Of a stretch of DNA of 64,000 bases, positions 1 through 8,139 are shown in pieces. The first letter of the stretch is position 1. Every line of letters begins with the position of its first letter. Source of the DNA: Eubacteriales bacterium (GTDB taxonomy: Bacteria > Bacillota > Clostridia > Lachnospirales > Lachnospiraceae); assembly GCA_030524745.1 (NCBI GenBank), contig JAUNGC010000014.1, positions 1 to 64,000 on the forward strand, given 5' to 3'. The notes beneath the pieces are model-generated. The model ran no database searches. It saw nothing but the letters and a program-made list of their open reading frames with translations, and was not told where the DNA came from. The position numbers and the translations under genes are program-made.

Positions 1-1
1 T

Positions 2-1759
2 TCATGTGAAATTCAAGGCAGCTGAACTCTTCACAAACAAGTATGGCATATCCTCCCAATCCGTATAATGCGCGTTCAGGTATTGCATACAAGCATCACA
101 TACCGCTTTATTCTCTTCCTGTTTCATCAGATCATCTGATGTTTCCAGTTCGATCAGGTCAAGCAACGCATCAGGATCACGGGCAAATACACCGGACCCG
201 GACGCCCTGTCCATGGACCGCTTGCTGCCCTGGGCGCCCTTAGAATGGTGGTGGCAATAGATCACTGCAGTCCCCAGTTCCGTACATATCAGGTCAAACT
301 GATTACAGAAAGCAGCCATCTGGTCTGCGCTGTTTTCGTCTCCGGTGATGACCTTATAGATCGGATCGATTACAATAGCTATGTAATTCTTTTTTGCAGC
401 CCTGCGGATCAATTTCGGTGCCAGCTTGTCCATGGGCACTGACTTGCCCCTTAAGTTCCAGATATCGATATTGGAAAGGTTTGCAGGCTTCCATCCAAGC
501 GCCGTATATACGTCCTTAAAACGGTGCAGACAGCTTGCCCGGTCCAGTTCCAGATTCACATACATTACGCGCCCTTGCGCGCAGTGCCAGCCCAGCCATT
601 CCCGGCCTTCTGCGATCGCACAGCACAATTCTATCTGCAGGAAGGATTTTCCCGCCTTTGAAGGACCTGCGATCAGCATCTTATGTCCCTGCCGCAGTAC
701 ATCCGTGATCAGCGCCGGCGCAAGCTTCGGAAGATTATCCCAGACACCATCCAGCCCTTCCGGTTCCGGCAGGTCATCATTCACGCTTTCTATCCACTCA
801 TGCCATTCATCCCATGATGCTTTTCCAATATTCGTATCTACTAAAAACTGCTTATGGCCATTGCGGATCACCCCCGGCATTCTGGACAGCCTGGAAGGAT
901 TCCGATTCTGCTGGTCGATCTCCAAGCCGTTCTTTTTACAGACATCATAGAGGTAGTTCACGCGCTTCCTGTATTCGTCATAAGTGGACGCATCCACCCG
1001 CACAATGGCATGCAGGCTTTTCTTTCCCGAATGCACCAGACAGGCCACCGGCAGTTCCATTTCACGAATTATTGCATTCTGCTTCTCCAGTTCTGTGGAA
1101 TCAGATTCTACAAGGGCATAACGATATTCTGTCACGTTTTCATTTTTACAGCCTTTTCCGTCCAGCGGGTTAAATCGGATCCATGCACCCGCTTCCTCCT
1201 TATAATCGCCCAGGACAGCCCCGATATCTCCGTTACACTTTGACAGTTGCTCAATAAGCTGTCCGGCGGTGCGGTCCCAGCTTCCCTGTGTTGGCATATA
1301 ACGTCCGTCTTTTTCCCAGCTTCCCGTCACATAACCAACGTTTTCTCCTGCTTCAAACAGCGTCTCCAGATAACGGATCAGCTGCTGTTCCGGTTTCCAC
1401 TCCGACGGCTCCCGAATTTCTTTTCCTTCAATCCAGTTCTTATCTACTACCACACGCTCATCCGAAATAGTATCATCCCAGCCAAGTTCACGCCCGTATT
1501 CCGGCATCCACCCCTGGTCCTTTGCCATTTGTACAATGGTGCCGCCGGTGACAGGAGACAGGGTGCCCCGAAAGGTGTCCCATTTCCGGAAGCATTCCCC
1601 GGGATGGTGTCGCTTCGGGTCCCGCCTGCTCCAACTGTCCCAGTCAGATGCCGTGTAACCTTCCTCTTTCAACGCCATGCCCACATTCACCCAATCCTGA
1701 TAATCCAAAAGCGCTGGATCTATATGTTCTAAAACTTCTAAGATGTTATATCCTTCCAT
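2..1759 (-). CDS. Phage primase/RepA-like ATPase
   Basis: Replication protein of the prophage, 585 aa and complete (TGA at the window edge). The first ~85 residues look like a PriCT-type primase-associated domain (tryptophan-rich, ECFRKWDTF). Residues ~195-320 resemble the small RepB/AEP-like primase core, with an acidic ALVESDS strand and an SGKKSLHAIV motif. The C-terminal part is a RecA-fold RepA-like helicase domain: Walker A GPSKAGKS near residue 365, hydrophobic Walker B strand ending in DP, and a VIYCHHHSKG strand. It is last in this window of a leftward replication operon, 7 nt after the helicase gene. It probably primes and unwinds at the phage origin; the exact split between primase and helicase activity is inferred from the motifs. 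Confidence 0.8.
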   Translation of the reverse strand: MEGYNILEVLEHIDPALLDYQDWVNVGMALKEEGYTASDWDSWSRRDPKRHHPGECFRKWDTFRGTLSPVTGGTIVQMAKDQGWMPEYGRELGWDDTISDERVVVDKNWIEGKEIREPSEWKPEQQLIRYLETLFEAGENVGYVTGSWEKDGRYMPTQGSWDRTAGQLIEQLSKCNGDIGAVLGDYKEEAGAWIRFNPLDGKGCKNENVTEYRYALVESDSTELEKQNAIIREMELPVACLVHSGKKSLHAIVRVDASTYDEYRKRVNYLYDVCKKNGLEIDQQNRNPSRLSRMPGVIRNGHKQFLVDTNIGKASWDEWHEWIESVNDDLPEPEGLDGVWDNLPKLAPALITDVLRQGHKMLIAGPSKAGKSFLQIELCCAIAEGREWLGWHCAQGRVMYVNLELDRASCLHRFKDVYTALGWKPANLSNIDIWNLRGKSVPMDKLAPKLIRRAAKKNYIAIVIDPIYKVITGDENSADQMAAFCNQFDLICTELGTAVIYCHHHSKGAQGSKRSMDRASGSGVFARDPDALLDLIELETSDDLMKQEENKAVCDACMQYLNAHYTDWEDMPYLFVKSSAALNFT

Positions 1760-1766
1760 GTACTAC

Positions 1767-3353
1767 TCATCCTTCTGGAATGTATTCCTGCGGCACAATG
1801 CTCGCCGGCACCCGCCAGCCATTACCCGCAATACGATCGATCAGATTCTTTGCTGCTTCAAGTTTCCATGTCCCTACATGCTGGAACCCACGTCCTTCCA
1901 GAAAACGGATCTGTTTCGGCGTGGTCAGACCTTCCATACGGCGTTTATCCAGTCTGTCAAGAAGCTTCGCCGCTTTTCCTGCATTGTCAATCTCATCTGG
2001 TAAAATACCCAGTTTTTCCAGTGCTGATTTCTGCTTATCGCTTGCCGGCGCCATTTCCCATCCAAATGCCGGCACATAACCGGCCAGATCCTCTGCCTGA
2101 ATGCTCATTTCAAACTGTAGCGGATCCACCAGTTTCTTCTTGCGCCGCCGCATCTCCGCAAGCTGTTTCGCCAGCGCTTCTTCGCGCTGTGCCACCACGT
2201 CCTCACAGGCTTTATTTTCAGCAGCTTCCAGGTCAACAGCCATGCCTGCAGCTTCTTCCAGATTTTCTGTCATCTTCCTGGACACTTCCTGATCCATGCA
2301 GATCAGGTCCGCCGGATGGCACAGTTCATGCCGCTCCGTATGCCATAAAAAATCCAGTAAAAGCAGATGCTCTTTGCCGGGTGAAAGCCTTGTACCTCGT
2401 CCTACCATCTGGCTGTAAAGGCTCCGCACCTTCGTCGGCCGCAGCACCACGATGCAGTCCACGGATGGGCAATCCCAGCCTTCTGTCAGAAGCATTGAGT
2501 TACACAGTACGTTATACCTGCCGGCATCGAAGTCAGAAAGCACTTCTGCTCTGTCCGGACTCTCCCCGTTTACCTCAGCCGCGTAGAATCCTTTGCTGTT
2601 CAAAATATCTCTGAACTTCTGACTGGTCTTAACCAGCGGCAGGAATACTACGGTTTTCCGGTCATGACAATACTTCGCCATTTCATCCGCGATCTGATAC
2701 AGGTACGGGTCCAGCGCAGTCGCAAGATCGCCACTTTTAAAGTCACCGGCCTGTACGCCTACTCCGGTAAGGTCCATTTTCAGCGGAAGTGTCAGCGCTT
2801 TTATCGGCGACAGGTAGCCGGACTTGATTGCTTTCGGCAGCGTATATTCATAAGCCAGGCTTTCAAAAAACTCTCCCAGGTTGCGCATGTCCCCGCGGTC
2901 CGGCGTCGCAGTCACTCCCAACACCTTTGCATCCGGGAAATGCTGCAGCACTTTCTGGTAGCTGTCTGATATGCAATGGTGCGCCTCGTCGATGATAATG
3001 GTCTGGAAATAATCGGCCGGGAATTGTCCCAGCCGCTTCTCCCGCATCATTGTCTGCACGGATCCCACCACCACACGGAACCAGCTGCCCAGGCAGGAGG
3101 ACTCCGCCTTCTCCGTGGCACATCCCAGCCCTGTGGCCGTGGCGATCTTGTCAGCCGCCTGCTCAAGGAGTTCGCCGCGGTGCGCCAGAATCAGTACACG
3201 GTCGCCATGACGCACACAGTCCTCCGCCACCTTTGCAAACACGATGGTCTTACCGCACCCGGTAGGAAGGACAAGGAGCGTTTTGGAAACTCCCTTCTCC
3301 CATTCACCAAAGATACTGTCTTTGGCTTCCTGTTGGTATGGTCTTAACTCCAT
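1767..3353 (-). CDS. Phage DEAD/DEAH-box helicase
   Basis: Superfamily 2 DNA helicase, 528 aa, ATP-driven translocase in the phage replication module. The N-terminal RecA lobe has a Q-type start (LRPYQQEAKD), Walker A PTGCGKT, and the DEAHH motif II; motif III SAT-like is VTATPDR. The second lobe carries the TEGWDCPSVD segment and motif VI QMVGRGTRLS. A charged coiled region follows, then a C-terminal region of about 100 residues (KQIRFLEGRGFQHVGTWK) typical of phage versions of this family. Two ATGs lie in tandem; the second is chosen because it sits 6 nt from GGAGG, the first only 3 nt. It is followed by the DUF669 gene upstream with an 11-nt gap, so they are co-transcribed. Confidence 0.87.
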   Translation of the reverse strand: MELRPYQQEAKDSIFGEWEKGVSKTLLVLPTGCGKTIVFAKVAEDCVRHGDRVLILAHRGELLEQAADKIATATGLGCATEKAESSCLGSWFRVVVGSVQTMMREKRLGQFPADYFQTIIIDEAHHCISDSYQKVLQHFPDAKVLGVTATPDRGDMRNLGEFFESLAYEYTLPKAIKSGYLSPIKALTLPLKMDLTGVGVQAGDFKSGDLATALDPYLYQIADEMAKYCHDRKTVVFLPLVKTSQKFRDILNSKGFYAAEVNGESPDRAEVLSDFDAGRYNVLCNSMLLTEGWDCPSVDCIVVLRPTKVRSLYSQMVGRGTRLSPGKEHLLLLDFLWHTERHELCHPADLICMDQEVSRKMTENLEEAAGMAVDLEAAENKACEDVVAQREEALAKQLAEMRRRKKKLVDPLQFEMSIQAEDLAGYVPAFGWEMAPASDKQKSALEKLGILPDEIDNAGKAAKLLDRLDKRRMEGLTTPKQIRFLEGRGFQHVGTWKLEAAKNLIDRIAGNGWRVPASIVPQEYIPEG

Positions 3354-3364
3354 CATGAGCCTCC

Positions 3365-3805
3365 TTAGAATTTCCCTGCCTCAAACTTTCGGCCTTCTTT
3401 CGGATACAGTTTGTCAATCTTGTTTATCGTCCGTTTGTCTCCATCTTTCTCATACTCTTCAATTTTCAGTTTGCATCTGCCTGTGGAACCGGGAAGCAAC
3501 GCCCAGTTCATGCGCATCCGCTCGCCCTTCTGCTTCTGTCCAATTGCTGTAAACAGTTCCGACAGCTTCCATTCTAAAGATGTATGGAGAATATAATGCT
3601 CCCGCACGCTGATATCTTTCCCGTGAGGATTTTTGATAGTGAAATACACAACTGCCATGTTACAGGGCGGCAGTGTGCTCTTTCCCGCCGAACGGCTCCG
3701 CTCAAACTTCTCAATTGTAAAATCATAATCGCCTGCCGGCAGAGTAATAAACTCTTTCCCATCATTCTGTATGGCATCGTCCCACTGTAATTCTCTTTCT
3801 TCCAT
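3365..3805 (-). CDS. DUF669 phage protein
   Basis: A 146-aa protein of the DUF669 family, found in siphophage replication modules beside helicase and Sak4-like ATPases. The typical opening (ELQWDDAIQND, then LPAGDYDFTIEKFER) and the middle TIKNPHGKDISVREHYILH are visible, and the C-terminal half ends in a basic KLKIEEYEKDGDKRTINKIDK stretch. The role is not established; by position it is often thought to be a single-strand DNA-binding or recombination accessory protein. A GGGAG sequence lies upstream of the ATG. It lies between the Sak4-like ATPase and the helicase in one leftward operon. Confidence 0.8.
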   Translation of the reverse strand: MEERELQWDDAIQNDGKEFITLPAGDYDFTIEKFERSRSAGKSTLPPCNMAVVYFTIKNPHGKDISVREHYILHTSLEWKLSELFTAIGQKQKGERMRMNWALLPGSTGRCKLKIEEYEKDGDKRTINKIDKLYPKEGRKFEAGKF

Positions 3806-3823
3806 CTCTAAACTTCTCCCTTC

Positions 3824-4993
3824 TTAATCAAACGGAACCTCTGTTTTATCCCACAGTTCTTTGATCATGCCATGCACCTGCGGCCAGGCTGCCACCAGCA
3901 CTCCGGAAATAAAATCCGGATCATAGTTCCAGATCGGCGTATCAGACGGATAATACCCTCTGGCAGCCACCACTTCCTGAATATCCCAGTCGCTGACCTT
4001 ATTTGCTTCCATCAGATCACGCAGCGCCTTAGGGATACGCTCATCCAGCGGTGCTGCTTTATTCTCCGGCAGATTCATAGACTCCTGCGCTACTGGCTCA
4101 GCTGCAGTTACCGGCGGCGCCTGTTTTGGCTGATTCGCTGAGGGTTCTATCTGCTGTGCTGATTTGTAGGAATCTTTAACCTGGTCAAAGGACATTTCCA
4201 TCTGTACACCAGAACTCTGAGGCGGATCCGGCTGTACCATGGGCTGTTTCTGTACTGCAGGAGACTGCCCTGAAAAAATATGTACAATAGTAGCAAAATC
4301 AAAATCCACCTCTTCCGGCAGGTCATACCGGTTTTTTGCATCCCAGCAAGAATGGTGCGTGGTATACATGACGCGCCTTCCGCCCTGTACCTTGTTTTTA
4401 CCCTTCTGCGCCCCCTGGCCGTCCACGTTGATGACCATGGTCTTGTAGTTGGCAAACAGCACCATGTCCGCCCACTCCTTCACCATGGGCGCAACCTGCT
4501 TGCTCAGCTTCATCTCCCAACGGTCATAAGCCCCCAGTTCATCCGGCTGCTCAAACTTGCGCATTTTCGCATGGGCAGTCAATACCACGTTGATCCCTTT
4601 CTGCTCCACCAGTTCTGTCAGCAGGTTCAAAAGCTTCCCGAATTCTTCCTGCAGGTATGTATAGCCTTTTCCGTAGCCGAATTCTTCAATTCCACCCTTG
4701 TGGTACTGCGCACATACAGCGGCGCTGCACATCTGCTCTGCCCAGTCCGCAGTATCGATGACCAAGGTTTTAAGCATGTCCGGATGGCTGATAAAATACC
4801 GCACCTGTTCCAGCAACATCGCCCAGCTACTGGGTGCCGGTGTCCTCGCCACGTCCATGTCCTTCGTGCTTCCTTCCGTATCGATGAAAACCGGATCCGG
4901 GAAGCGGGAAGCAAACGTGGACTTCCCAATGCCTTCAGGACCATACACGACTACTTTTTTTGCGCCCGGAATTTTCCCTCTGATAATCTCCAT
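3824..4993 (-). CDS. Sak4-like phage RecA-fold ATPase
   Basis: A 389-aa ATP-binding protein of the AAA_24 / Sak4-like group, single-domain RecA relatives that assist phage single-strand annealing and recombination. Walker A is GPEGIGKST near residue 17, the Walker B strand is KTLVIDTADW, and the strand VVLTAHAKMR follows. From ~residue 235 the protein becomes Pro/Gln-rich and disordered, then ends in a separate region (IPKALRDLMEANKVSDWDIQEVVAARGYY) that looks like a small helical module. An ATG seven codons upstream exists, but the start at 4993 forms a TAATG overlap with the stop of the preceding ATPase gene, so translational coupling favours it. Confidence 0.8.
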   Translation of the reverse strand: MEIIRGKIPGAKKVVVYGPEGIGKSTFASRFPDPVFIDTEGSTKDMDVARTPAPSSWAMLLEQVRYFISHPDMLKTLVIDTADWAEQMCSAAVCAQYHKGGIEEFGYGKGYTYLQEEFGKLLNLLTELVEQKGINVVLTAHAKMRKFEQPDELGAYDRWEMKLSKQVAPMVKEWADMVLFANYKTMVINVDGQGAQKGKNKVQGGRRVMYTTHHSCWDAKNRYDLPEEVDFDFATIVHIFSGQSPAVQKQPMVQPDPPQSSGVQMEMSFDQVKDSYKSAQQIEPSANQPKQAPPVTAAEPVAQESMNLPENKAAPLDERIPKALRDLMEANKVSDWDIQEVVAARGYYPSDTPIWNYDPDFISGVLVAAWPQVHGMIKELWDKTEVPFD

Positions 4994-6309
4994 TAAAATG
5001 TACCTGCCTTCCATTCTTTCTTCTCAGGCATTACAGGATGCTCCTGTCCTGCCACGTATCCATCTTCGATAATGATGCTGCATTCATCTCCGATGCTGAC
5101 GCGGGTTGCGATCGCCTGCAGCCCTTCCGCTTCCAGCCATTGCCCGAATTCCTGCAGGGTATTAAGGTCCATCTGCTCCAGCTTGTCCAGCAACACGAAT
5201 CCGCACTTCGGGTTCAGCTTCCGCACGATCGCGGTGGAGACCTTCAGTCGGTCAGATCCGGACATGTTGTCCCACTTCTGCCCCTTATAGACCAGTTCAC
5301 CATCCTCAACGGACAACTCCGGCAGCGGAAGCGGCGCGGACTTAAGCAGTTCCAGCTTCTTATCACGGGTATCTGCAAGCTGCTTTGTCAACTCATCATA
5401 CTGGCGGCGGTATTCCCTTGCATCATCTTCCGCCTTTTCTTTGTCAAGATTTGCACGCACCTTTCGGTTGATTTCCTCAATATTGGAAATACTCTCTTCC
5501 AGTTCAGCCGTAGATTCATCCACCAGTTCCGCAACGGTCTTCATAGCAGCCTCTTCATCCCGTGCTGCCTGTTCATACTCTTTTATAATGCGGGCTTTCT
5601 GTTCTTCCAGCATTGCAATCTGGCTGTCAATCCGCCGCATTTCATCAAACGTCTGCTGTTTGCTGCGTGTGATTTCATTGAGTCTGTCACGCTTGCGCTG
5701 ATTTTCCCCATTTTTTGCAAGTATTTCCTGCTGTTCTTTAATCAGATCTGTTGCCGAAACCGGCTCTCTGGGCACGTCAGTATAATAAGGCTGTTCCTTC
5801 GCAAACTTTTCCTTCTGGTCAGCAATCTGCCCTATTGCACGGCGATTGTTATACTGTTCCGTTTCCTGCTTCTCCAATACAGTCAGCTGCTCGCCGATGC
5901 CCAGAATCTGCAGAAGGATCTTCGCTTTCTCTGCTCCGGAAGATTCCATGAATTTGGGAAGATCAAGAGCAAGCTGACTGACAAACTCATTTAAAAGCTG
6001 CTGACCGCCTTTCTTGCCGCTGGGATCCGTAACCTTTAAGTCACTGTTCTTGCCCTTGCGGTCCACCACCAGACCATTGCTCATAACTACATGCAGGCTC
6101 GGCGGAATCACAGAGCCTGTACGGACAGCCTGCGACGGGCGATAGCGGTCACCGCCCAAAGCCCAGGCAATTGAATCCAATACGGAGGTCTTCCCTTGGT
6201 TATTATTGCCGCCGATGATCGTCAGACCGTTGGCTGCCGGTTCTACCTTTACAGCTTTGATCCGCTTGACATTTTCGATTTCTAACTGGTTAATCTTTAA
6301 AGTTTCCAT
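4993..6309 (-). CDS. SMC/SbcC-like phage ATPase
   Basis: A 438-aa protein of the AAA_23/SMC-like class. The N-terminus (LKINQLEIENVKRIKAVKVE) leads to a Walker A GGNNNQGKTS near residue 35. The middle, ~160-320, is a coiled coil rich in Glu, Lys, Arg and Gln. The C-terminal head has an ABC-signature-like segment (MSGSDRLKVSTAIVRKL) and a Walker B strand CGFVLLDKLEQMD. In canonical members Walker B ends DE; here it reads DK with a Glu two places later, so catalysis may be altered. Such genes sit beside Sak4-like ATPases in Firmicutes phages and probably act in recombination or replication. It is complete and overlaps the next gene by one base. Confidence 0.8.
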   Translation of the reverse strand: METLKINQLEIENVKRIKAVKVEPAANGLTIIGGNNNQGKTSVLDSIAWALGGDRYRPSQAVRTGSVIPPSLHVVMSNGLVVDRKGKNSDLKVTDPSGKKGGQQLLNEFVSQLALDLPKFMESSGAEKAKILLQILGIGEQLTVLEKQETEQYNNRRAIGQIADQKEKFAKEQPYYTDVPREPVSATDLIKEQQEILAKNGENQRKRDRLNEITRSKQQTFDEMRRIDSQIAMLEEQKARIIKEYEQAARDEEAAMKTVAELVDESTAELEESISNIEEINRKVRANLDKEKAEDDAREYRRQYDELTKQLADTRDKKLELLKSAPLPLPELSVEDGELVYKGQKWDNMSGSDRLKVSTAIVRKLNPKCGFVLLDKLEQMDLNTLQEFGQWLEAEGLQAIATRVSIGDECSIIIEDGYVAGQEHPVMPEKKEWKAGTF

Positions 6310-6367
6310 TGAAAATTCCTCGTTTCTCGCCTATAATAAAGGTGTATATTCATAATATTTTCATATG

Positions 6368-6400
6368 GCGGCGCTGATGCTTTGATTGGTTCAGCGCCGC
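6368..6400. terminator. GC-rich hairpin in phage early operon
   Basis: A perfect 10-bp inverted repeat (GCGGCGCTGA ... TCAGCGCCGC) with a 13-nt loop. On the plus strand it is followed by TTTTTCTTTC and would terminate rightward transcripts. On the minus strand it lies over the stop codon of the small membrane protein gene and has no U-run, so leftward operon transcription could read through; there it may act as a processing or stability element. Confidence 0.55.
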
Positions 6401-6576
6401 TTTTTCTTTCTGCGTTTCGGCCTGTCCGCTGCGCAGCTACAGTATGCCAGTACCACGCACACCACACCGATCAAGCACAGCGCTGTCGCCACGCAGAACA
6501 TCCCGACTTCATAAAGCATCATTGCCAGCAACGCGCAGACCACGCATACGGTCATGTACACATCTGTCGGATTCAT
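6391..6576 (-). CDS. Small phage membrane protein
   Basis: Hypothetical 61-aa protein with two hydrophobic segments (about residues 7-22 and 25-45, cysteine-rich) and a very basic tail (RPKRRKKKRR). The basic tail predicts a cytoplasmic C-terminus. It starts at an ATG that overlaps the stop of the upstream gene (TGATG); a GTG one codon earlier is also possible. Small two-helix proteins of this kind are common in phage early operons but I do not recognise a family. Its stop lies in a strong hairpin. Confidence 0.6.
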   Translation of the reverse strand: MNPTDVYMTVCVVCALLAMMLYEVGMFCVATALCLIGVVCVVLAYCSCAADRPKRRKKKRR

Positions 6577-6821
6577 CACTTTTCACCTTCCTCTCCAAAC
6601 CGTATATCCATCAGGCAGTCACGCAGGCTGCCCTCTTCCACGGCATCAATGATGCCTGCTACTTCCAGCGCGGCTACAAAGCCTGTAAGCATGTGGTAGT
6701 ATTTATCCGCCGTATAATTCCCTGTGGCTTTCAGCAGCTTTCTGTACCATAATTCCGCTGCCACTACACACTTTCCGTTTCCGCGCAGATCATCAAATAA
6801 CTGTTCCATGGTGTATCCCAT
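6576..6821 (-). CDS. Hypothetical phage protein, 81 aa
   Basis: An 81-aa soluble, helical, acidic protein (MGYTMEQLFDDL start, ending FGEEGEK). A GAGGG ribosome site precedes the ATG and the stop overlaps the next start, so it is a genuine member of the early operon. It has no recognisable catalytic motif; the segment ADKYYHMLTGFVAALEVAG looks like an amphipathic helix pair. Function unknown. Confidence 0.65.
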   Translation of the reverse strand: MGYTMEQLFDDLRGNGKCVVAAELWYRKLLKATGNYTADKYYHMLTGFVAALEVAGIIDAVEEGSLRDCLMDIRFGEEGEK

Positions 6822-6845
6822 CAGCTTGTCCCTCCTCTCTGCCGC

Positions 6846-6938
6846 TCACGCGGCTTTCTCCAACGTATATGTAATTTTCACTTTTTCCTGGTCCTCCAGC
6901 ATTGCTATGAGGACCGCTACGATTTTTTCAATGTCCAT
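6846..6938 (-). CDS. 30-aa phage micro-ORF
   Basis: A 30-codon reading frame encoding MDIEKIVAVLIAMLED followed by a short basic/acidic tail ending EKAA. It has a good ribosome site (GAGGTGGTG just before the ATG) and sits 24 nt upstream of the 81-aa gene. Its ATG shares a base with the TGA of an open frame upstream (TGATG). The size, ribosome site and operon position support a real short gene; one amphipathic helix is all that can be predicted. Function unknown. Confidence 0.5.
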   Translation of the reverse strand: MDIEKIVAVLIAMLEDQEKVKITYTLEKAA

Positions 6939-7117
6939 CACACCACCTCTCTAAAATGTATGTGGTACTGGTTGTACAGGTTGACTGCCAATGCACTCAC
7001 AGGTGTTGCCGCACCGAGTTTACGGGGCAGTGTTATAAAATCTGAAACCGGCAGATTTGCACAACAAATTCTAAAAAGCTTCCCATAAGATAACCGAAAA
7101 GTAAAAATATCGCCAAT
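6938..7117 (-). pseudogene. Open frame without start, probable gene remnant
   Basis: A 59-codon open stretch with no usable ATG. Its C-terminal part reads like real protein (TLPRKLGAATPVSALAVNLY, then NQYHIHFREVV), and its TGA overlaps the ATG of the 30-aa gene, a pattern normally left by coupled genes. It overlaps the preceding broken gene in another frame, so it could be the downstream half of that gene after a frameshift, or the tail of a separate deleted gene. The only in-frame GTG would give about 20 residues. I do not recognise the family. Confidence 0.35.
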
Positions 7118-7269
7118 TCAACAAGATTATACTTAAGCAATTCCTTACTCAACTCCGCCATGACCCGCGAATTGTTCTGTAAATCACCGGCACACAATCT
7201 TCGGAATTCCGAGAAAGCATCTCCATCTGTTTATAGAGCATTTTCTGTACTTTTGACATCTGCATTCAT
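7033..7269 (-). pseudogene. Small phage membrane gene with in-frame stop
   Basis: Starting at an ATG with a strong GGAGGTGAG ribosome site, the frame reads MNADVKSTENAL, then TAA at 7231-7233, then continues open for 65 codons to 7033. The second part looks coding: an acidic/helical segment (MAELSKELLKYNLVELAIF) leading into one transmembrane helix (FLLFGYLMGSFLEFVVQI). A single nonsense codon therefore appears to have inactivated a 78-aa membrane protein gene. Alternatively translation restarts at the internal ATG to give a 42-aa protein, though no clear ribosome site precedes it. Confidence 0.5.
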
Positions 7270-7291
7270 CTCACCTCCAATATTTGAAATC

Positions 7292-7320
7292 TTGCTTTTC
7301 TTTTTGAAATCTCATATACT
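7292..7320 (+). promoter_or_regulatory. Promoter of the counter-oriented phage gene
   Basis: TTGCTT and TATACT hexamers separated by 17 bp, ending 34 nt before the ATG at 7355, in an AT-rich stretch with TTGAAATCT repeated twice. It would drive a single gene against the direction of the early operon. Confidence 0.5.
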
Positions 7321-7354
7321 ATGATTACCAAACAATTTAAAAGGGGGCGAAAGT

Positions 7355-7624
7355 ATGCCATACTACACGACAATCAGTAAACTTTTTCATTGTCAACAAC
7401 TAAATATTGATGTTTTTCTTACTGGAAAATATCGTTTATCAGATAACAACCTTACTCCATATCAAGCAAAATTTTGTTCCGCTTCTTGTCCTATTATTGA
7501 AAACAGTCAAAAGCCATTTTATGAGCAAGACGAGAATCTGAAATACTTTAAATGCCCTATTTCATCTTGTAATTTTTTCAACGAGTTCGAAAAAGAAATT
7601 GACTTGCGTAAGCATGGATTTTAA
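7355..7624 (+). CDS. Hypothetical Cys-rich phage protein
   Basis: An 89-aa protein with no family I recognise. It opens MPYYTTISKLFHCQQLNID and carries several cysteines (FCSASCPII and FKCPISSCNFF) spaced as two CxxxC-type pairs that could bind zinc. A strong AAAAGGGGGCG ribosome site and its own promoter support expression. It points rightward inside the otherwise leftward early operon and converges on the next small gene with 4 bp of overlap. It is AT-rich compared with neighbours. An isolated, self-promoted gene in a prophage early region fits a lysogenic-conversion or superinfection-exclusion gene, but that is inference. Confidence 0.6.
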   Translation: MPYYTTISKLFHCQQLNIDVFLTGKYRLSDNNLTPYQAKFCSASCPIIENSQKPFYEQDENLKYFKCPISSCNFFNEFEKEIDLRKHGF

Positions 7625-7848
7625 ATACGGGTCTTTCTCCTCTCAAGACAAAATTCAAACTGGATGGCTTTCTGATTTACTTTTTCTAAATCATTTAGTA
7701 TATCGGTTACAATTAAAGGCGAAAAATCGTTCCCTACTAATTCTGATCTAAGACGTGAAATAAGTAGGTTCTCCTGCTGAACCAGTTTTTCCATCTCAGA
7801 GATATTGACTATTCGCTCTGACACGTAATATCTTTTCTTTTTTAACAT
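7621..7848 (-). CDS. Hypothetical coiled-coil phage protein
   Basis: A 75-aa helical protein starting MLKKKRYYVSERIVNISEME. An upstream extension of the frame is possible, but GGAGGTGAGGAA immediately before this ATG makes it the start. The middle (EKLVQQENLLISRLRSELVG) and the C-terminal half (DILNDLEKVNQKAIQFEF) look like two amphipathic helices able to form a coiled coil. It lies directly after the Cro-like gene and is likely the second gene of the early leftward operon. Function unknown. Confidence 0.6.
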   Translation of the reverse strand: MLKKKRYYVSERIVNISEMEKLVQQENLLISRLRSELVGNDFSPLIVTDILNDLEKVNQKAIQFEFCLERRKTRI

Positions 7849-7894
7849 TTCCTCACCTCCTCCACAACGTCCTATCATAATGTCCAACTCTCCG

Positions 7895-8113
7895 CTATCT
7901 ACTTTTTGTAGACTTCGAGGGCAAAAAAATACAATCCACAGGAATATCATAGATGGTTGCGAGCATTTCCAATTCAGGAATTTTGGGTGTAATTTTCCCT
8001 TTCTCCCAGTTTACAATCGTCGTTTTACTGATTTTCATGCGTTTCGCAACATCTTCCTGCGTCAACTCAGCGTTTACTCTTGCCGCAGCAAGAGAGATTT
8101 GTATAGCCTTCAA
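7895..8113 (-). CDS. Cro-like XRE-family regulator
   Basis: A 72-aa single-domain helix-turn-helix protein. Residues ~5-60 form the five-helix XRE fold: ARVNAELTQEDVAKRMKIS with recognition helix SKTTIVNWEKGK. Its position, first gene of the leftward early operon and divergent from a larger repressor gene, matches a Cro/early switch protein. The divergent interval holds three similar short repeats that are probably its operators. It would repress the lysogeny promoter or modulate its own. Confidence 0.85.
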   Translation of the reverse strand: MKAIQISLAAARVNAELTQEDVAKRMKISKTTIVNWEKGKITPKIPELEMLATIYDIPVDCIFLPSKSTKSR

Positions 8114-8139
8114 TTTATCACCTCGCTTTCGCTAATTGT

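Noticed and set aside
4280-5994. Long plus-strand frames opposite the phage ATPase genes
   Set aside because: They are antisense shadows without ribosome sites and with no family resemblance; the minus-strand genes have clear motifs.
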